Shown here in pieces: positions 35,424 to 49,200 of a stretch of DNA of 64,000 nucleotides (within the stretch, counting starts at the first letter, position 1; each line of letters opens with the position of its first letter). The notes under the pieces were generated by a model, which was given only the letters and a program-made list of their open reading frames with translations, made no database searches and was not told the DNA's origin. Origin of the DNA: Orobanche coerulescens (lineage: Eukaryota > Streptophyta > Magnoliopsida > Lamiales > Orobanchaceae); NCBI GenBank assembly GCA_033398695.1, contig CM065814.1, positions 81,982,358 to 82,046,357 on the forward strand, given 5' to 3'. The position numbers and the translations under genes are program-made.

Positions 35424-35918
35424 CTAGCGCACGCTAGACTCAAAAATTAGCGCACGCTAACGGGACATCTCTGCAGTTTAGTCGAGTTCGAAGTTACCTG
35501 AAGACAAGTCATATGGTGAAGATAGCGCACGCTACACATAAAGCATAATGCACGCTATCGAAGGTTATTTTACCGTTGTGAAGATATTCAAACTCAGAAT
35601 GACATATGCATTGACATATGATTAGCGCATGCTACTGATGATATTTAGCGCACGCTAAATAGCATTTTGAATACAAGTCAATCAGAACATTGGAAGATGT
35701 TGAGTCAAAGTCATAAAGTTGGAACGGTCAGTTTGACAAATCATGCAACGGATACATGGTTAGCGCATGCTACGAAGAGAAGTTAACGCACACTAATATG
35801 TGTACTTAACGTATGCAATGAAGAAGCTAACGCACACTAAGGAAGAGAGACAGTAGCCACTGGACTGAAGATACAAGCGATAGCGCACGCTATCAAAAAG
35901 AGCTAGAGCACGCTAGCA
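35424..35918. repeat. Palindrome array in U3 of LTR N
   Basis: About twelve copies: TAGCGCACGCTA, TTAGCGCACGCTAA, TAGCGCATGCTA, TAACGCACACTA, TAGAGCACGCTA. The last lies about 40 bases before the TATA box. A CACTGGACTG box lies between copies near 35858. Confidence 0.88.
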
Positions 35919-35956
35919 AGAAAAAAGTCAATAACGGCTAGTTGGTTGAAGAAGGC

Positions 35957-35964
35957 TATAAATA
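35957..35964 (+). promoter_or_regulatory. TATA box of LTR N
   Basis: GGCTATAAATACC, directly downstream of the palindrome array in the copia LTR, the same arrangement as in the gypsy LTRs. Confidence 0.72.
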
Positions 35965-36506
35965 CCACATCCTTGGTATTAATCCATACAACAACATTGA
36001 GCAATTCATATATACTTGTTATATCATTGTAAACATTATAGTTGTTGTTCTTGAGCTTAAATTCAGAGTGATTGAGTGTGATACAATAAATCATACACGA
36101 GTGAGAAAAAGAAAAGATACGATTGGATTCAGTGTTATTAAGATCAAGGATCCGGCATTGTTAGAATCGCAATTGCTATCTTAGTGAGGTTTATCTAGTA
36201 CCGATAGACAGCTAGAGTGGTTGATTCCTTGTCCAATAGAAAAGAAAAACGGTTTAACTTGGACCGATAAAAAGATAAGTAAGAGAACGGTTTACTCGGA
36301 CCGATAGAAGACGAGCTTGTAACAGTAATCCCTCGACCGATAGAAGAGATGTGCAGATCTTTATATCTTAAGCCTAAGGAAAAAGATAACAAGAGAGGAC
36401 GTAGGCACGTTTGGCCGAACCTCTATAAATCCTTGTGTCATTTTATTTCCGCTCTTTATATTTACGCTTCCGCACAATGGTGTTAAAACCGATAATTGCT
36501 CCAACA

Positions 36507-37160
36507 CTGGCCGTTGGTGTTCTGCCTTCACCTTCTGACATATGATACACATCTCCATAAACACACCAATGTCCCGTTTCATTCCTCTCCACCAAAAGAA
36601 CTTCTTCAGCTCGTGGTACATCTTTGTACCTCCCGGGTGAGCGGAGTATGTTGCATTGTGAGCTTCTTCAATGATTTGCTTCCTAAGGGATGGATCCTTA
36701 GGAACACATAACCTCCCATCATAAGTAAAAACGTCATCTGCGGCAAAGACAGATTTCTCAATACTCCCATCTTGTGTTCGATCTTTCATATTGCACAAGA
36801 ACTTATCACGTGGTTGAGCCTCCTTAATCTTATCCTTTAAGTTTGGTTACAAGACCAAAGATGATAGGATTGATTTCGAACTCCTTGAAGACTCAACTAC
36901 CTCAATCCTCAACTCGGAGAACTCCTTAATCAAACTCTCTTGATCGGTCAAGCAAGCTAACTCGCCTCTAGTCTTCCGACTCAAGACATCAGCTACCACA
37001 GTCGCCTTACCCGGATGGTAATGGATGGTACAATCATAGTCCTTAACCAATTCTACCCATCGCCTTTGTATCATGTTAAGATCCTTTTGTGTGAAAAGAT
37101 ACTTCAGACTTTTTTGGTCCGTGTATATGTCACACTTCCCTCCGTAGAGATAGTGAATCA
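36507..37160 (-). pseudogene. pol: Gypsy E fragment: RNase H and integrase zinc domain
   Basis: Minus strand. RNase H C-terminal half (36847-37160): [44 protein letters not shown]. Then, after a short gap, the integrase HHCC domain (36507-36798): EEAHNATYSAHPGGTKMY, CIICQKVKAEHQRP. It is cut at 36507 by insertion of N and at about 37160 by the start of copia K. The sequence differs from B and D, so it comes from another gypsy family. Confidence 0.85.
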
Positions 37161-37162
37161 TG

Positions 37163-39545
37163 TACTAAAGGGAAACACGTAAGAGAATCATTCAAACCCA
37201 AATTTGAAATTTTTACTAGTCGCATTCTTGAACATTTTCATATGGACTTGATTGGTCCATCTCGATGTGCTAGTTTGAATGGCAAACTCTATATTTTGGT
37301 AATTGTAGATGACTTCTCTCGATTTACATGGGTTAAATTTCTCACTCACAAAGATGATACTTTTATGAAATTTTATAAATGGTGTCGATTAGTTCAAAAT
37401 GAGAAAAATCTTTCTATCATTTCTATTCGAACCGACCATGGTAGAGAATTTTATTGCCCCCCTTTTTGAATTATGTGTGATCAATATGGCATTAATAATA
37501 ACTTTTCACCTTTTAGAACTCCTCAACAAAATAGAGTTGTTGAAAGAAAAAATTGTTCTTTGGAAAAAATGTCTAGAACTATGTTAAATGAATATTCCTT
37601 TCCACAATATTTTTGGGCCGAAGCTATCATTACGGCATATTTTACAATAAATTGAGTTCATCTTCGTAGAGCTCAAGTTAAAACTCAATATATAATTTGG
37701 AAGGGTAAAAAGCCAAATATTTCTTATTTTCATCCGTTTGGCTGTAAAGTGTTTGTTTTAAATAACGGTAAATAAAACTGGAGAAAATTCGATTCAAACT
37801 CCGATTGAAGTATTTTTCTAGGATACTCATTAAATAGTAGAGCCTTTCGTATTTATAACTTGAGAACAAATAAAGTGGAAGAATCAATTCATGTCAAATT
37901 CGATGATGCCATTTCACCCCCGAGAAAGGTAGAATATTTTGATGGTGTAGGTACACTTCTGGATCCTCAAACCTCAAAAGACCATCCAAAAGATCTCATA
38001 ACCGAAAACATAGAAGATGGTGTTCAAATGTGAATGACAACTCTAGATTATTTGAACAATTTCGATTTTATGTCTGAGGTTGAACCCAAAAGTGTTTAGG
38101 AGGGGGTAAATGATGAAAATTGGATAACGGCAATGCAAGAAGAACTTGCACAATTCGAGCGAAACAAAGTATGAAATTTGGTTCCCGCACCAGAAGACAG
38201 CTATTATCGAGACTAAATGGGTACATAAAATCAAGTGTATCGAAGACGGCTATACAGTAAAGAATAAATCCCGTCTAGTTGTCCAATACTATAATCAAGA
38301 AGAAGCCCTTGATTATGAAGAAAGTTTTGCACCTACTGCTCGACTTGAATCCATTCGACTTATCTACACATTTGCATCGCATAATAAGATCAAACTATTT
38401 CAAATATCTTAAAAGTGCATTCCTAAATGGCATAATTCAAGAAGAGGTTTATGTGGAACAACCTCCAGGCTTTGTGGAATATGAATTTCCAGACTATGTC
38501 TACAAGCTAAATAAAGCCCTTTACGGATTGAAGCAAGCACCTAGAGCATAGTATGATAGTTTAAGTGAATCTTTGATTTCAAATGACTATAAACGAGGCA
38601 ACATAGATAACGCATTTTTTGTGAAAACTTTATATAAATATATTCTTGTGTGTCAGATTTATGTAAACGAATGGTTTTTAGTGCTACTAATGATTCTGTA
38701 TGTCAAAAATTTGAAAATCTAATGAAGGGAGAGTTCGAGATTAGAATGACGGGAGAATTGACAATCTTTCTTGGGCTGCAAATTAAGCAATGTGAGGATG
38801 GAATGTTTATCCGTCAAACTAAATACCTAGAAGATCTTCTTAAATAAATCAATATGGAAGGTAACAAGGTTATCTCCACACCAATGTCATCAACACTAAA
38901 GCTAGATAAATATGAAAGTGGAAAATTAGTTGATCAAAAACCTTTTCGATGTATGATCGGCTCCTTGCTCTATTCAGCTGCTTCTAGACCTGATATAATA
39001 TTTGCTACATGTCTGTGTGCTAGATTCCAAGCTAATCATAAGGATTGGTATCCATCTTATCTTGATTTTAATTTAGTTGCATATAGTGACGCCAACATTG
39101 GCGGCTATAAAATTAATAAAGAGAGTACAGGTGGAACGTGTCATTTTATAGGCTCATCTCTGATTTCAAGGGGTAGTAAGAAGTAAACTATTGTAGCATT
39201 ATCTACAATCAAAACTGAATATGTAGTTGTCGGCGGTTCATGTGCACATGCTCTATAGATTAAAAATCAACTTCGAGATTATGGCACATCTATTAAAAAT
39301 ATCCATATTTTATTTGATAATGCAAGCGTCATCAATCTCATTAAAAATCCTATTTTGCACAGTAGAACAAAACACATTGATATCAGACATCATTTTCGAT
39401 GAGCTCACGTACAGAAGAAAGATATCCATTTGATTTTTGTTGGTACAAAGGATCAACTAGCTGATATTTTTACAAAACCCTTAACCGAGGAATCTTTTGA
39501 CACTAGTCGCTTACAACTCGGTATTGGTCATATCGACAATTTTTT
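37163..39545 (+). pseudogene. pol: Copia K pol: integrase, RT, RNase H (first copy, broken)
   Basis: Opens in the integrase pre-core (KGKHVRESFKPKFEIFTSRILEHF). Integrase triad positions are in LVIVDDFSRFTW, IRTDHGREF and QQNRVVERK. Many stops follow (for example 37467, 37653, 38172 Trp to TGA). RT shows [36 protein letters not shown] and YGLKQAPRA. The catalytic YVDD region reads YVN followed by a one-base deletion, so both the Asp and the frame are lost. RNase H (38854-39540) ends VGTKDQLADIFTKPL. About 60 bp are deleted at AAGGATTGG (39048). Confidence 0.88.
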
Positions 39546-39554
39546 AAAAAAAAA

Positions 39555-40178
39555 TCAAGTGTAACGAAGATGGCTATCTAGTAAAGAATAAATCCCGTCT
39601 AGTTGTCCAATACTATAATCAAGAAGAAGCCCTTGATTATGAAGAAAGTTTTGCACCTACTGCTCGACTTGAATCCATTCGACTTCTCTACACATTTACA
39701 TCTCAAACTATTTCAAATATCTTAAAAGTGCATTCCTAAATGGCATAATTCAAGAAGAGGTTTATGTGGAACAACCTCCAGGCTTTGTGAAATATGAATT
39801 TCCGGACTATGTCTACAAGCTAAATAAAGCCCTTTACGGATTGAAGAAAGCACCTAAAGCATAGTATGATAGTTTAAGTGAATCTTTGATTTCAAATGAC
39901 TATAAACGAGGCAACATAGATAACGCACTTTTTGTGAAAACTTTATATAATGATATTCTTGTGTGTCAGATTTATGTAAACGAATTGTTTTTAGTGTTAC
40001 TAATGATTCTGTATGTCAAAAATTTGAAAATCTAATGAAGGGAGAGTTCGAGATTAGAATGACGGGAGAATTGACAATCTTTCTTGGGCTGCAAATTAAG
40101 CAATGCGAGGATGGAATGTTTATCCGTCAAACTAAATACCTAGAAGATCTTCTTAAAAAAATCAAGATGGAAGGTAAC
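39555..40178 (+). pseudogene. pol: Copia K duplicated RT segment (second copy, left part)
   Basis: Near-repeat of 38233 onward (CGAAGATGGCTATCTAGTAAAG ...), covering RT and the start of RNase H. It shares with copy one the damaged YVN motif and the one-base deletion, so the duplication came after the element was dead. Interrupted at 40178 by F; the flank GTAAC (40174-40178) is the target duplication. Confidence 0.85.
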
Positions 40179-40607
40179 TGTAACACCCCCAGATTTAACC
40201 GGAAATATTACAGCGCCGTGGGCCCCGAGATGGAACCCACAAGGCTAAAAGAAATTTTCGCAAACATTAACAAATGCCCAAGAGGCCAACGACGGTACTA
40301 TCTTTAAAATTTCACAAAGACTTATAAAATCCATTTATCGAAAACCGTCGTAAAAACTCATTTGAAATCGTAAGGCCAACTGCCGACATTCAAAAGTTTA
40401 GAAAACGATTTCCAAAGTAACCTCAGTTACCAGATACCAAAAGAGCATTTCAAAATACTCACGCAGCGGAAAAAGACCAACCATAAAGATACTCTAGCAA
40501 TGAATACAAGAACCAATCAAGAAACTCAATACACACAACATGTCCTAGCCGGTATCCTCCAGAAGCTCATCTCTTCACGACCGCTACAAGCTCGATACTC
40601 CAAGAAC

Positions 40608-42868
40608 CTAAAAGAAATCCCACGACGGGTCACCATAATATCCAATCATGATAACCGTCACATCACATTCATAATTACATACCAATGAGAATACAACATA
40701 AGAATACAACCAACGTAATCTTACCGCCATAACTTTACTTACTCAAGTAATTCTCATCGTAATAACCATTATCACAATTCACATTCGTATTCGATTAACC
40801 GATAAACTCGAACATAATATCCGTATGGTACCTCAAACAATACTCAAGATCCTCAAACTATCATAACCAACTCACGATACGGAAATCTACCATTTCACCA
40901 ATACGATCCATCGAATAATATCATCAAATCCCAAGACGATAACCGATTGTCCACCAAAGACAAGACCAAAGAAAATATGGAACATACCTCGAGATATGAT
41001 GTGCCACGATAATCATATCAATCTAATCCGAGATCGAACAATGCAATACGGACACGGTCCTAACACAAGACCTACAAATGCATACTCACATGACCACGTC
41101 AATATGCTCATTAACAATAACAACTATGTATACTCAATGGAAATCCCATGATCCAGCCTCAAGATAGATCCCAAGATGATCCTACAAGATCAACACGAGG
41201 TGGATAACCAACAATATACATATGCACAACAATAACACAATCTGGTAATCCAACGATCCAGCGCCCTCGAGATAGATCCCAAGATGATCCCGTCGGATCA
41301 ACACGAGGTGGAAAAACCCGTCCAATGATCCGGGCCTCAAGATAGATCCCAAGATGATCCCGTCGGATCAACACGAGGTGGACATCCGATCCAGCGCCTC
41401 AAGATAGATCGCGCGATCCCATCGGATCAACACAACATAAACAACACAATATGCATACACATATGCAAAACAATATGTTCATCATCATGAACAACGCAAC
41501 ATGAACGACAATATGACAAATCAATTAAGACGACCTCATGTTCGACAACATGAATGATAATACGCATGATCAAATCACTAACTCTAATTAAATCGATATA
41601 AGATACTTGCCCCGAGTCCTTCGGGAGAAATCTCGATGTCCAATCATCACCGACGATTATCCTCAATGCTCGGCGATCCAAACGAACAATAAACTATAGA
41701 TACTCATATCCTCGTCTTTACCATAATGTAACCTCGATACCCAAATATGCCAATAACCGAAATAAATCACATACATTATGATTTAACTCCCAGAATCGGA
41801 ATGACAACATATAATCATTGCTATATGCATTATAAATGAAATGAAATCAAAACCATTCATTAAACATTATAACTGAGCAAGTAATAACTTGCCTCGATAC
41901 CGATACGACGATGATGAAGTCGTTACCAATTCCATTGTCATCATCTACAAGTTCCTCGGTCCCGACCAAAGCAATTCACGAACATCCTCGAACACGACCG
42001 CAACATCCGGTTATAATCACCGATCAATAATCTCAACCTATCGAAGTAATCAAATAACACATATCCGATAACAATTAACAACCGACACGACCAACTAAAT
42101 CATCTCAACTATTCAACGATATCTACAATACAAACTACAACTCGATGATCAAAATCAATCAACACAACCGATCAATAAACCCAACGGTTCCACAACTATC
42201 CTGATTAACCACAACTCCGAATAATCCAATTCAAACAATTACGAATTCACAACCACAATGCGATTACGGATACGAGCGTAAAGGAAATCATATTCGACAA
42301 ACAATCACAAACTTTCCGGATTCCAAATTGATATCATGATTCGTATTTCATTAAGAACATACGAATTCTACCACTACAACCAACGAATATTCGATCTTCA
42401 TATATAAAAATACCGATAATTCAATATACGATCGTCTTGCTATGTTAAATTCATCAAAAGTTCCTCAAGAACACTAAGGGATTCGAACTCATGTTCATAA
42501 CTATTAATACAACATAATTCGATATCCTTTAACATGAAGATAATCTTCCAATTCGTAATCCAAGTAATGAATCATCGTATTCTTCAGTATACACTCTACA
42601 TAACCCCAAGGATTGTAGCAACAACTCCCTAATCATCATCATACGTATCAAATACGGATAATAATACCAAGAACATCAAGAACTCTATGATTTCATAATC
42701 ATAATCAACATATTCAAGGTATAAACCATCATTTCACCATCTTCCTTCAACATATAATTCATATAACCTCAAGAATCGAAACAACAACATCTTAATCCTC
42801 TTCATACGAATCATTTACGGATAACAATACCAAAATCCGAAATCAAAGTGAAGAATTCAACAACATAC
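40608..42868 (-). other. Candidate LTR-embedded intron in F 3' LTR
   Basis: Minus strand donor TTGAG|GTATGTTG (42868) and acceptor GGATTTCTTTTAG|GTTCTTGG (40608). Strong donor and a pyrimidine-rich acceptor; 2261 bp. A GCTAAC-type branch block was not located. Confidence 0.5.
41150..41430. repeat. GATCC-CACGAGGTGG tandem modules, F 3' LTR
   Basis: Four imperfect units of GATCCAGC...ATAGATCCCAAGATGATCC...ATCAACACGAGGTGG. Counterpart at 47272-47562 in the other LTR, where all four units read CCCTCAGCATAG while here they read CTCAAGATAG or CTCGAGATAG. Confidence 0.82.
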
Positions 42869-43065
42869 CTCAAGAACAAAAATAACCCAATCAAACCCTT
42901 CAAGAATCATCCATAATTCCATATCCAAGCCTAAAATCCAAGTCCTCAAGCTCAAAATCGACTTAGGAAGGCCAACATCTCTCTCTCTCAAAGTTTGAAG
43001 ACGAAAACGAAAAGAAACGTCGAAGGAAATGTAAGACGGGCATCTACTTATAAAACATTTCTGTT

Positions 43066-43450
43066 CGTTACGTACGTAACACACCAAGGTTAACGTCGTA
43101 GCACGCATTACGTCGTTAGCCATCCTTGATAGCGTCGTAATGCTAATCCCAAAACTAATCGTCCGCTTTGTTAACATGCTTACGCATTTAATGTTTCCTT
43201 CATAACGTCGTAACATGTACGTTGACTTGCTACTGAAAATTCTATTTAACGTCGTTATACACTTCTCGTAGCGTACGTAATGGCCGGGGTTGACTCGCCT
43301 GTCCACATCCGCCGCCGACATCGGGTCCCACCTGCCGACCATGACTCGGTCTGTCCGATTCCTTCGTTACGTGCGTAATGCTTTAGCCATAACGTCGTAA
43401 CACAACCAATTTAGCGTCGTAAGTCTTCAACATTAGCGTACGCTAAGAAT
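43066..43450. repeat. Palindrome array in F 3' LTR
   Basis: TTACGTACGTAA, AACGTCGTAAC/TAGCGTCGTAA variants and a perfect TTAGCGTACGCTAA near 43434. Lies between the LTR edge and the TATA-like site on the minus strand. Confidence 0.8.
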
Positions 43451-43749
43451 TCTATACTTAGCCAATTTCAATCAAGTTACTTTGTCTCGACATATCGAAA
43501 ACACATATATACATACCGAATACATATACGAATCCAATAACATTCTCATACGATATACCCAATATCAAAAGTGTGATAACACGATACACGATATCCTCAA
43601 TGCAACTGTCGACCAGATACGACAATTATACCGATACCGACATCTCAGTCCTTTATTTATTTTATCCATACTTTACAGATTCCACGCTGTACAATATAAC
43701 TCGGATAAAATAATATCAAACAACAATAGTAGAAATTCCGGATATTACA

Positions 43750-46295
43750 TTCTACCCCACTTAAAATAAGTTTCGTCCTCGAAACTTGCAATCCGTCATA
43801 GAGAACAAATAAACATACTGTTCAACCCAAAATATCCCAAAACCATCACGACAACGATCAATTATCATCATTACCGAATATCCAAAAGAGCATACTTACA
43901 AATACGCAGGTCGACGATCTCCTTAGATACTAGCAAGCGATCTCACTGTATAGTCCCAATACGCTTACGATCACAATTCCATGAGTCTCAACAAAATTAT
44001 ATCATCGTCAGATAAAATAATCTATCCGTGACAAATCCTGTTTGCCTGATCACATGATCAAGTTCCAATTCTGATAAAACGAATAATATCCGATATATCT
44101 GTGAAACAACTGCCCCAAACGACACGAATCCCGAGACACCGACACAAATCCGAACGCTCAGATGATCACCAACAATGATCAACCAATAAGTCAACCGAAT
44201 TTTTCATCGACATGATAAATTCCAATATGACCGACCAGAGGTCAAAACACAATCGAGAATATCATCAACATGATAAACTCCAATATGACCAACCAGAGGT
44301 CAAAACACAATCGAGAATATCATCAACATGATAAACTCCAATATGACCAACCAGAGGTCAAAACACAATCGAGAATATCATCAACATGATAAACTCCAAT
44401 ACGACCAACGAACGGTCAAAGGTAATCGAGAATACCTTCAAACGGTAAGCTCCAACACAATCAAAACAGAACCACAGAAACCGATATACGAACGAATAAA
44501 GTTCTCAAAACGACACACCAATCACATACAGTGGATCTCAACGAAATACAACCGACTGGTGAACATACCCCTCGGCATACGAACAACCAATCACAAACCG
44601 ACGAACATATCCAATCATACAGGGAGTGGGAACGCCCACTCAATATCAAAACAACCAGTATGGGGTCACCATCCCCAAATTTACACTTACAAAGAAATCA
44701 TTCAAAGATCACTATGGTAAGATTGCGCTACTAACGCACCAATGGGCTCACATAGCACATATGTCCCGGTTTTTACAAAGTCCAAAGTTCCAAAAATTAC
44801 ATCTGCACATGAATCTACAACACGCAGTATATTTCTCTTATCTGATCAATCAACCGATCATCCTTGCATAACCAATCTACCATACTAAACTTCGAATCTC
44901 TTTTCCTTGTACCATCGATATGATATGCCCGATGCACTAAATGCTTATGTACATCAATCACATTTTCAAAACCAGTTTGAAATCATATATTCTTGTCACG
45001 AAGACAATTTTCGAAAGTTCTTTCAAGAGTTTGAAAACTCAAAACATAAATATTCGTAAGACCACGAAATCAATTTTCAAAATTAAATCGGCTCGCTGGT
45101 GCCAGTTCTCGATAAAAATTCTTTTCGAATACACACGATTAAATAAAATGGAATTTATGCAAATGTCTGACCATATCCATACTCCTGTATACCAATTCGG
45201 CTCGTCACCAAATTCACTGATATTCCATTCGAAAACCGCACGATGAAATTCCAAAATATATAGACTCTGATAAAAACTCCTCCTCCACATACTACTCGCA
45301 ACGTCAATCCTTAATCCATCCTGGATCACCTCAAATATGATATGACAAAACATTGAAACAAATCAACAAATCAAACACAGCAAAAGACTTCCCGAGAAGT
45401 TCCATTTGAACAAGTAAACCAAAGCCTCGAAAGGCGGAAATAACATAGGTAAACGATTGGTAAAGTGTTTTATAAATCTCGGGAGTTTTAGAAAACAAGA
45501 AAAAGCCTTTTGAAACATTAGGGTCTCAGCCCGTATCTCATTCCACATTACAAGAAGTTTAAAAAGTAGAAAACCCTTTTTGGACCCCAAGTCCTGAGTC
45601 ATAAACCATTTCAAAATCGATTTGGGTCTCGGCCCAAAATCATTTTCCGTAAAACATCCATAAAATATTCATTTTGAAAAGTATCATTTTTCAAATGCTC
45701 AAAAGCAGTTCATGTATCACAAAATGATCTATCATGACTACATGTTCTTCTCAACAATCCATAGTCCTTCTCCCGATTACACAATTCCGTTCCAAAATCT
45801 AACCAACATACTGATTTCAGCATCATAACTTCCTAAGATCATCAATCTTGTCTCAACTCTATCGTCTCATATCGTGACACATAATATTCTGCTGAATCTC
45901 AAATCATATCAACTATAGAACAGCAATAAATCTCAATGCAATTCAAAAATCCAAATACTTACAGATCGTGAAGCCGATTCCCCGTGATACTGGCACATGT
46001 CTCGACTCAAGAAAATACTCGACACAGATATTTTCAAAACACACGTTTTGCAAACTCAGTTCAACTTGAGAACACAATACATCTCTATCCCGAGAAACAC
46101 GTTCATACCATTTGGAAAAGTTTATAACAAGCCCAAGACTACACTGCAAATCGCATAACACACAAGCCCGAGTGAACAACAAAAACTCACGGCTCTAATA
46201 TTTGTCAATCGACAACTCGAATGACGCGACAAAAACACGACCCAACTCGACCCAAATGCCTAGGTTTTCTCAACCTAAGCTCCGATATCATATTC
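43750..46295 (-). other. Element F internal region, no recognisable protein
   Basis: 2546 bp between the LTRs. Reading frames are short (maximum about 130 residues), low-complexity and unlike any retroelement domain. Features seen: polypurine tract region at 43750-43790; 58-bp tandem repeats at about 44209-44440; AT-rich DNA with scattered short inverted repeats; primer-site region at 46270-46295. Loss of all coding domains with retained LTR, PBS and PPT fits a LARD/TRIM-type non-autonomous element. Confidence 0.82.
44209..44440. repeat. 58-bp tandem repeat in F internal region
   Basis: Units contain CATGATAAACTCCAATATGACC and CAGAGGTCAAAACACAATCGAG. Successive starts at 44267 and 44325 give a period of 58. 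Two central units are identical; outer units are diverged. Confidence 0.85.
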
Positions 46296-49200
46296 TGTAA
46301 CACCCCCAGATTTAACCGGAAATATTACAGCGCCGTGGGCCCCGAGATGGAACCCACAAGGCTAAAAGAAATTTTCGCAAACATTAACAAATGCCCAAGA
46401 GGCCAACGACGGTACTATCTTTAAAATTTCACAAAGACTTATAAAATCCATTTATCGAAAACCGTCATAAAAACTCATTTGAAATCGCAAGGCCAACTGC
46501 CGACATTCAAAAGTTTAGAAAACGATTTCCAAAGTAACCTCAGTTACCAGATACCAAAAGAGCATTTCAAAATACTCACGCAGCGGAAAAAGACCAACCA
46601 TAAAGATACTCTAGCAGCGGAATACAAGAACCAATCAAGAAACTCAATACACACAACATGTCCTAGCCAGTATCCTCCGGGAAGCTCATCTCTTCACGAC
46701 CGCTACAAGCTCGATACTCCAAGAACCTAAAAAGAAATCCCACGACGGGGTCAGCCATAATATCCAATCATGATAACCGTCACATCACATTCATAATTAC
46801 ATACCAATGAGAATACAACATAAGAATACAACCAACGTAATCTTACCGCCATAACTTTACTTACTCAAGTAATTCTCATCAGAATAACCATTATCACAAT
46901 TCACATCCTGTATTCGATTAACCGATAAACTCGAACATAATATCTGTATGGTACCTCAAACAATACTCAAGATCCTCAAACTATCATAACCAACTCACGA
47001 TACGGAAATCTACCATTTCTGACCAATACGATCCATCGAATAATATCATCAAATCCCAAGACGATAACCGATTGTCCACCAAAGACAAGACCAAAGAAAA
47101 TATGGAACATACCTCGAGATATGATGTGCCACGATAATCATATCAATCTAATCCGAGATCAGAACAATGCAATACGGACACGGTCCTAACACAAGACCTA
47201 CAAATGCATACTCACATGACCACGTCAATATGCTCAGTAACAATAACAACTATGTATACTCAATGGAAATCTCATGATCCAGCGCCCTCAGCATAGATCC
47301 CAAGATGATCCTACAAGATCAACACGAGGTGGATAACCAACAATATACATATGCACAACAATAACACAATACTGGGTAATCCAACGATCCAGCGCCCTCA
47401 GCATAGATCCCAAGATGATCCCGTCGGATCAACACGAGGTGGAAAAACCCGTCCAATGATCCAGCGCCCTCAGCATAGATCCCAAGATGATCCCGTCGGA
47501 TCAACACGAGGTGGACATCCGATCCAGCGCCCTCAGCATAGATCGCGCGATCCCATCGGATCAACACAACATAAACAACACAATATGCATACACATATGC
47601 AAAACAATATGTTCATCATCATGAACAACGCAACATGAACGACAATATGACAAATCAATTAAGACGACCTCATGTTCGACAACATGAATGATAATACGCA
47701 TGATCAAATCACTAACTCTAATTAAATCGATATAAGATACTTGCCCCGAGTCCTTCGGGAGAAATCTCGATGTCCAATCATCACCGACGATTATCCTCAA
47801 TGCTCGGCGATCCAAACGAACAATAAACTATAGATACTCATATCCTCGTCTTTACCATAATGTAACCTCGATACCCAAATATGCCAATAACCGAAATAAA
47901 TCACATACATTATGATTTAACTCCCAGAATCGGAATGACAACATATAATCATTGCTATATGCATTATAAATGAAATGAAACTGAAACCATTCATTAAACA
48001 TTATAACTGAGCAAGTAATAACTTGCCTCGATACCGATACGACGATGATGAAGTCGTTACCAATTCCATTGTCATCATCTACAAGTTCCTCGGTCCCGAC
48101 CAAAGCAATTCACGAACATCCTCGAACACGACCGCAACATCCGGTTATAATCACCGATCAATAATCTCAACCTATCGAAGTAATCAAATAACACATATCC
48201 GATAACAATTAACAACCGACACGACCAACTAAATCATCTCAACTATTCAACGATATCTACAATACAAACTACAACTCGATGATCAAAATCAATCAACACA
48301 ACCGATCAATAAACCCAACGGTTCCACAACTATCCTGATTAACCACAAGTCCGAATAATCCAATTCAAACAATTACGAATTCACAACCACAATGCGATTA
48401 CGGATACGAGCGTAAAGGAAATCATATTCGACGAACAATCACAAACTTTCCGGATTCCAAATTGATATCATGATTCGTATTTCATTAAGAACATACGAAT
48501 TCTACCACTACAACCAACGAATATTCGATCTTCATATATAAAAATACCGATAATTCAATATACGATCGTCTTGCTATGTTAAATTCATCAAAAGTTCCTC
48601 AAGAACACTAAGGGATTCGAACTCATGTTCATAACTATTAATACAACATAATTCGATATCCTTTAACATGAAGATAATCTTCCAATTCGTAATCCAAGTA
48701 ATGAATCATCGTATTCTTCAGTATACACTCTACATAACCCCAAGGATTGTAGCAACAACTCCCTAATCATCATCATACGGATCAAATACGGATAATAATA
48801 CCAAGAACATCAAGAACTCTATGATTTCATAATCATAATCAACATATTCAAGGTATAAACCATCATTTCACCATCTTCCTTCAACATATAATTCATATAA
48901 CCTCAAGAATCGAAACAACAACATCTTAATCCTCTTCATACGAATCATTTACGGATAACAATACCAAAATCCGAAATCAAAGTGAAGAATTCAACAACAT
49001 ACCTCAAGAACATAAATAACCCAATCAAACCCTTCAAGAATCATCCATAATTCCATATCCAAGCCTAAAATCCAAGTCCTCAAGCTCAAAATCGACTTAG
49101 GAAGGCCAACATCTCTCTCTCAAAGTTTGAAGACGAAAACGAAAAGAAACGTCAAGGAAATGTAAGACGGGCATCTACTTATAAAACATTGCTCGTTACG

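Larger units (their letters stand above)
34146..36506 (+). mobile_element. Copia derivative N: gag fragment plus 3' LTR, no pol
   Basis: Begins inside a gag zinc knuckle, continues through the Sirevirus-like gag tail and a non-coding stretch with AGGGGGAG-type purine blocks, then the polypurine tract AATGGGGAGAT and a complete LTR. Protease, integrase, RT and RNase H are all absent. It ends exactly at the LTR terminus inside gypsy E, so the right border is a true integration junction. Confidence 0.75.
35292..36506 (+). repeat. LTR of copia derivative N, 1215 bp
   Basis: TGTTGGAATATT ... GCTCCAACA, with a 7-bp terminal inverted repeat (TGTTGGA/TCCAACA). It contains the palindrome array, TATA box TATAAATA at 35957-35964 and a transcribed part of about 540 bp. 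The sequence after the LTR is gypsy E, without a primer site, so this is a 3' LTR. Confidence 0.85.
40179..43749 (-). repeat. Element F 3' LTR, 3571 bp
   Basis: TGTAACACCCCCAG ... CCGGATATTACA. Contains a candidate intron (40608-42868), four module repeats (about 41150-41430), TATA-like TTTTATAAGT (43047-43056) and palindrome array (43066-43450). Differs from the other LTR by clustered small changes. Confidence 0.9.

Noticed and set aside
44328..44720. Frame of about 130 residues in the internal region of F
   Set aside because: It runs through the 58-bp tandem repeats and shows no gag, protease or other domain. Chance frame.
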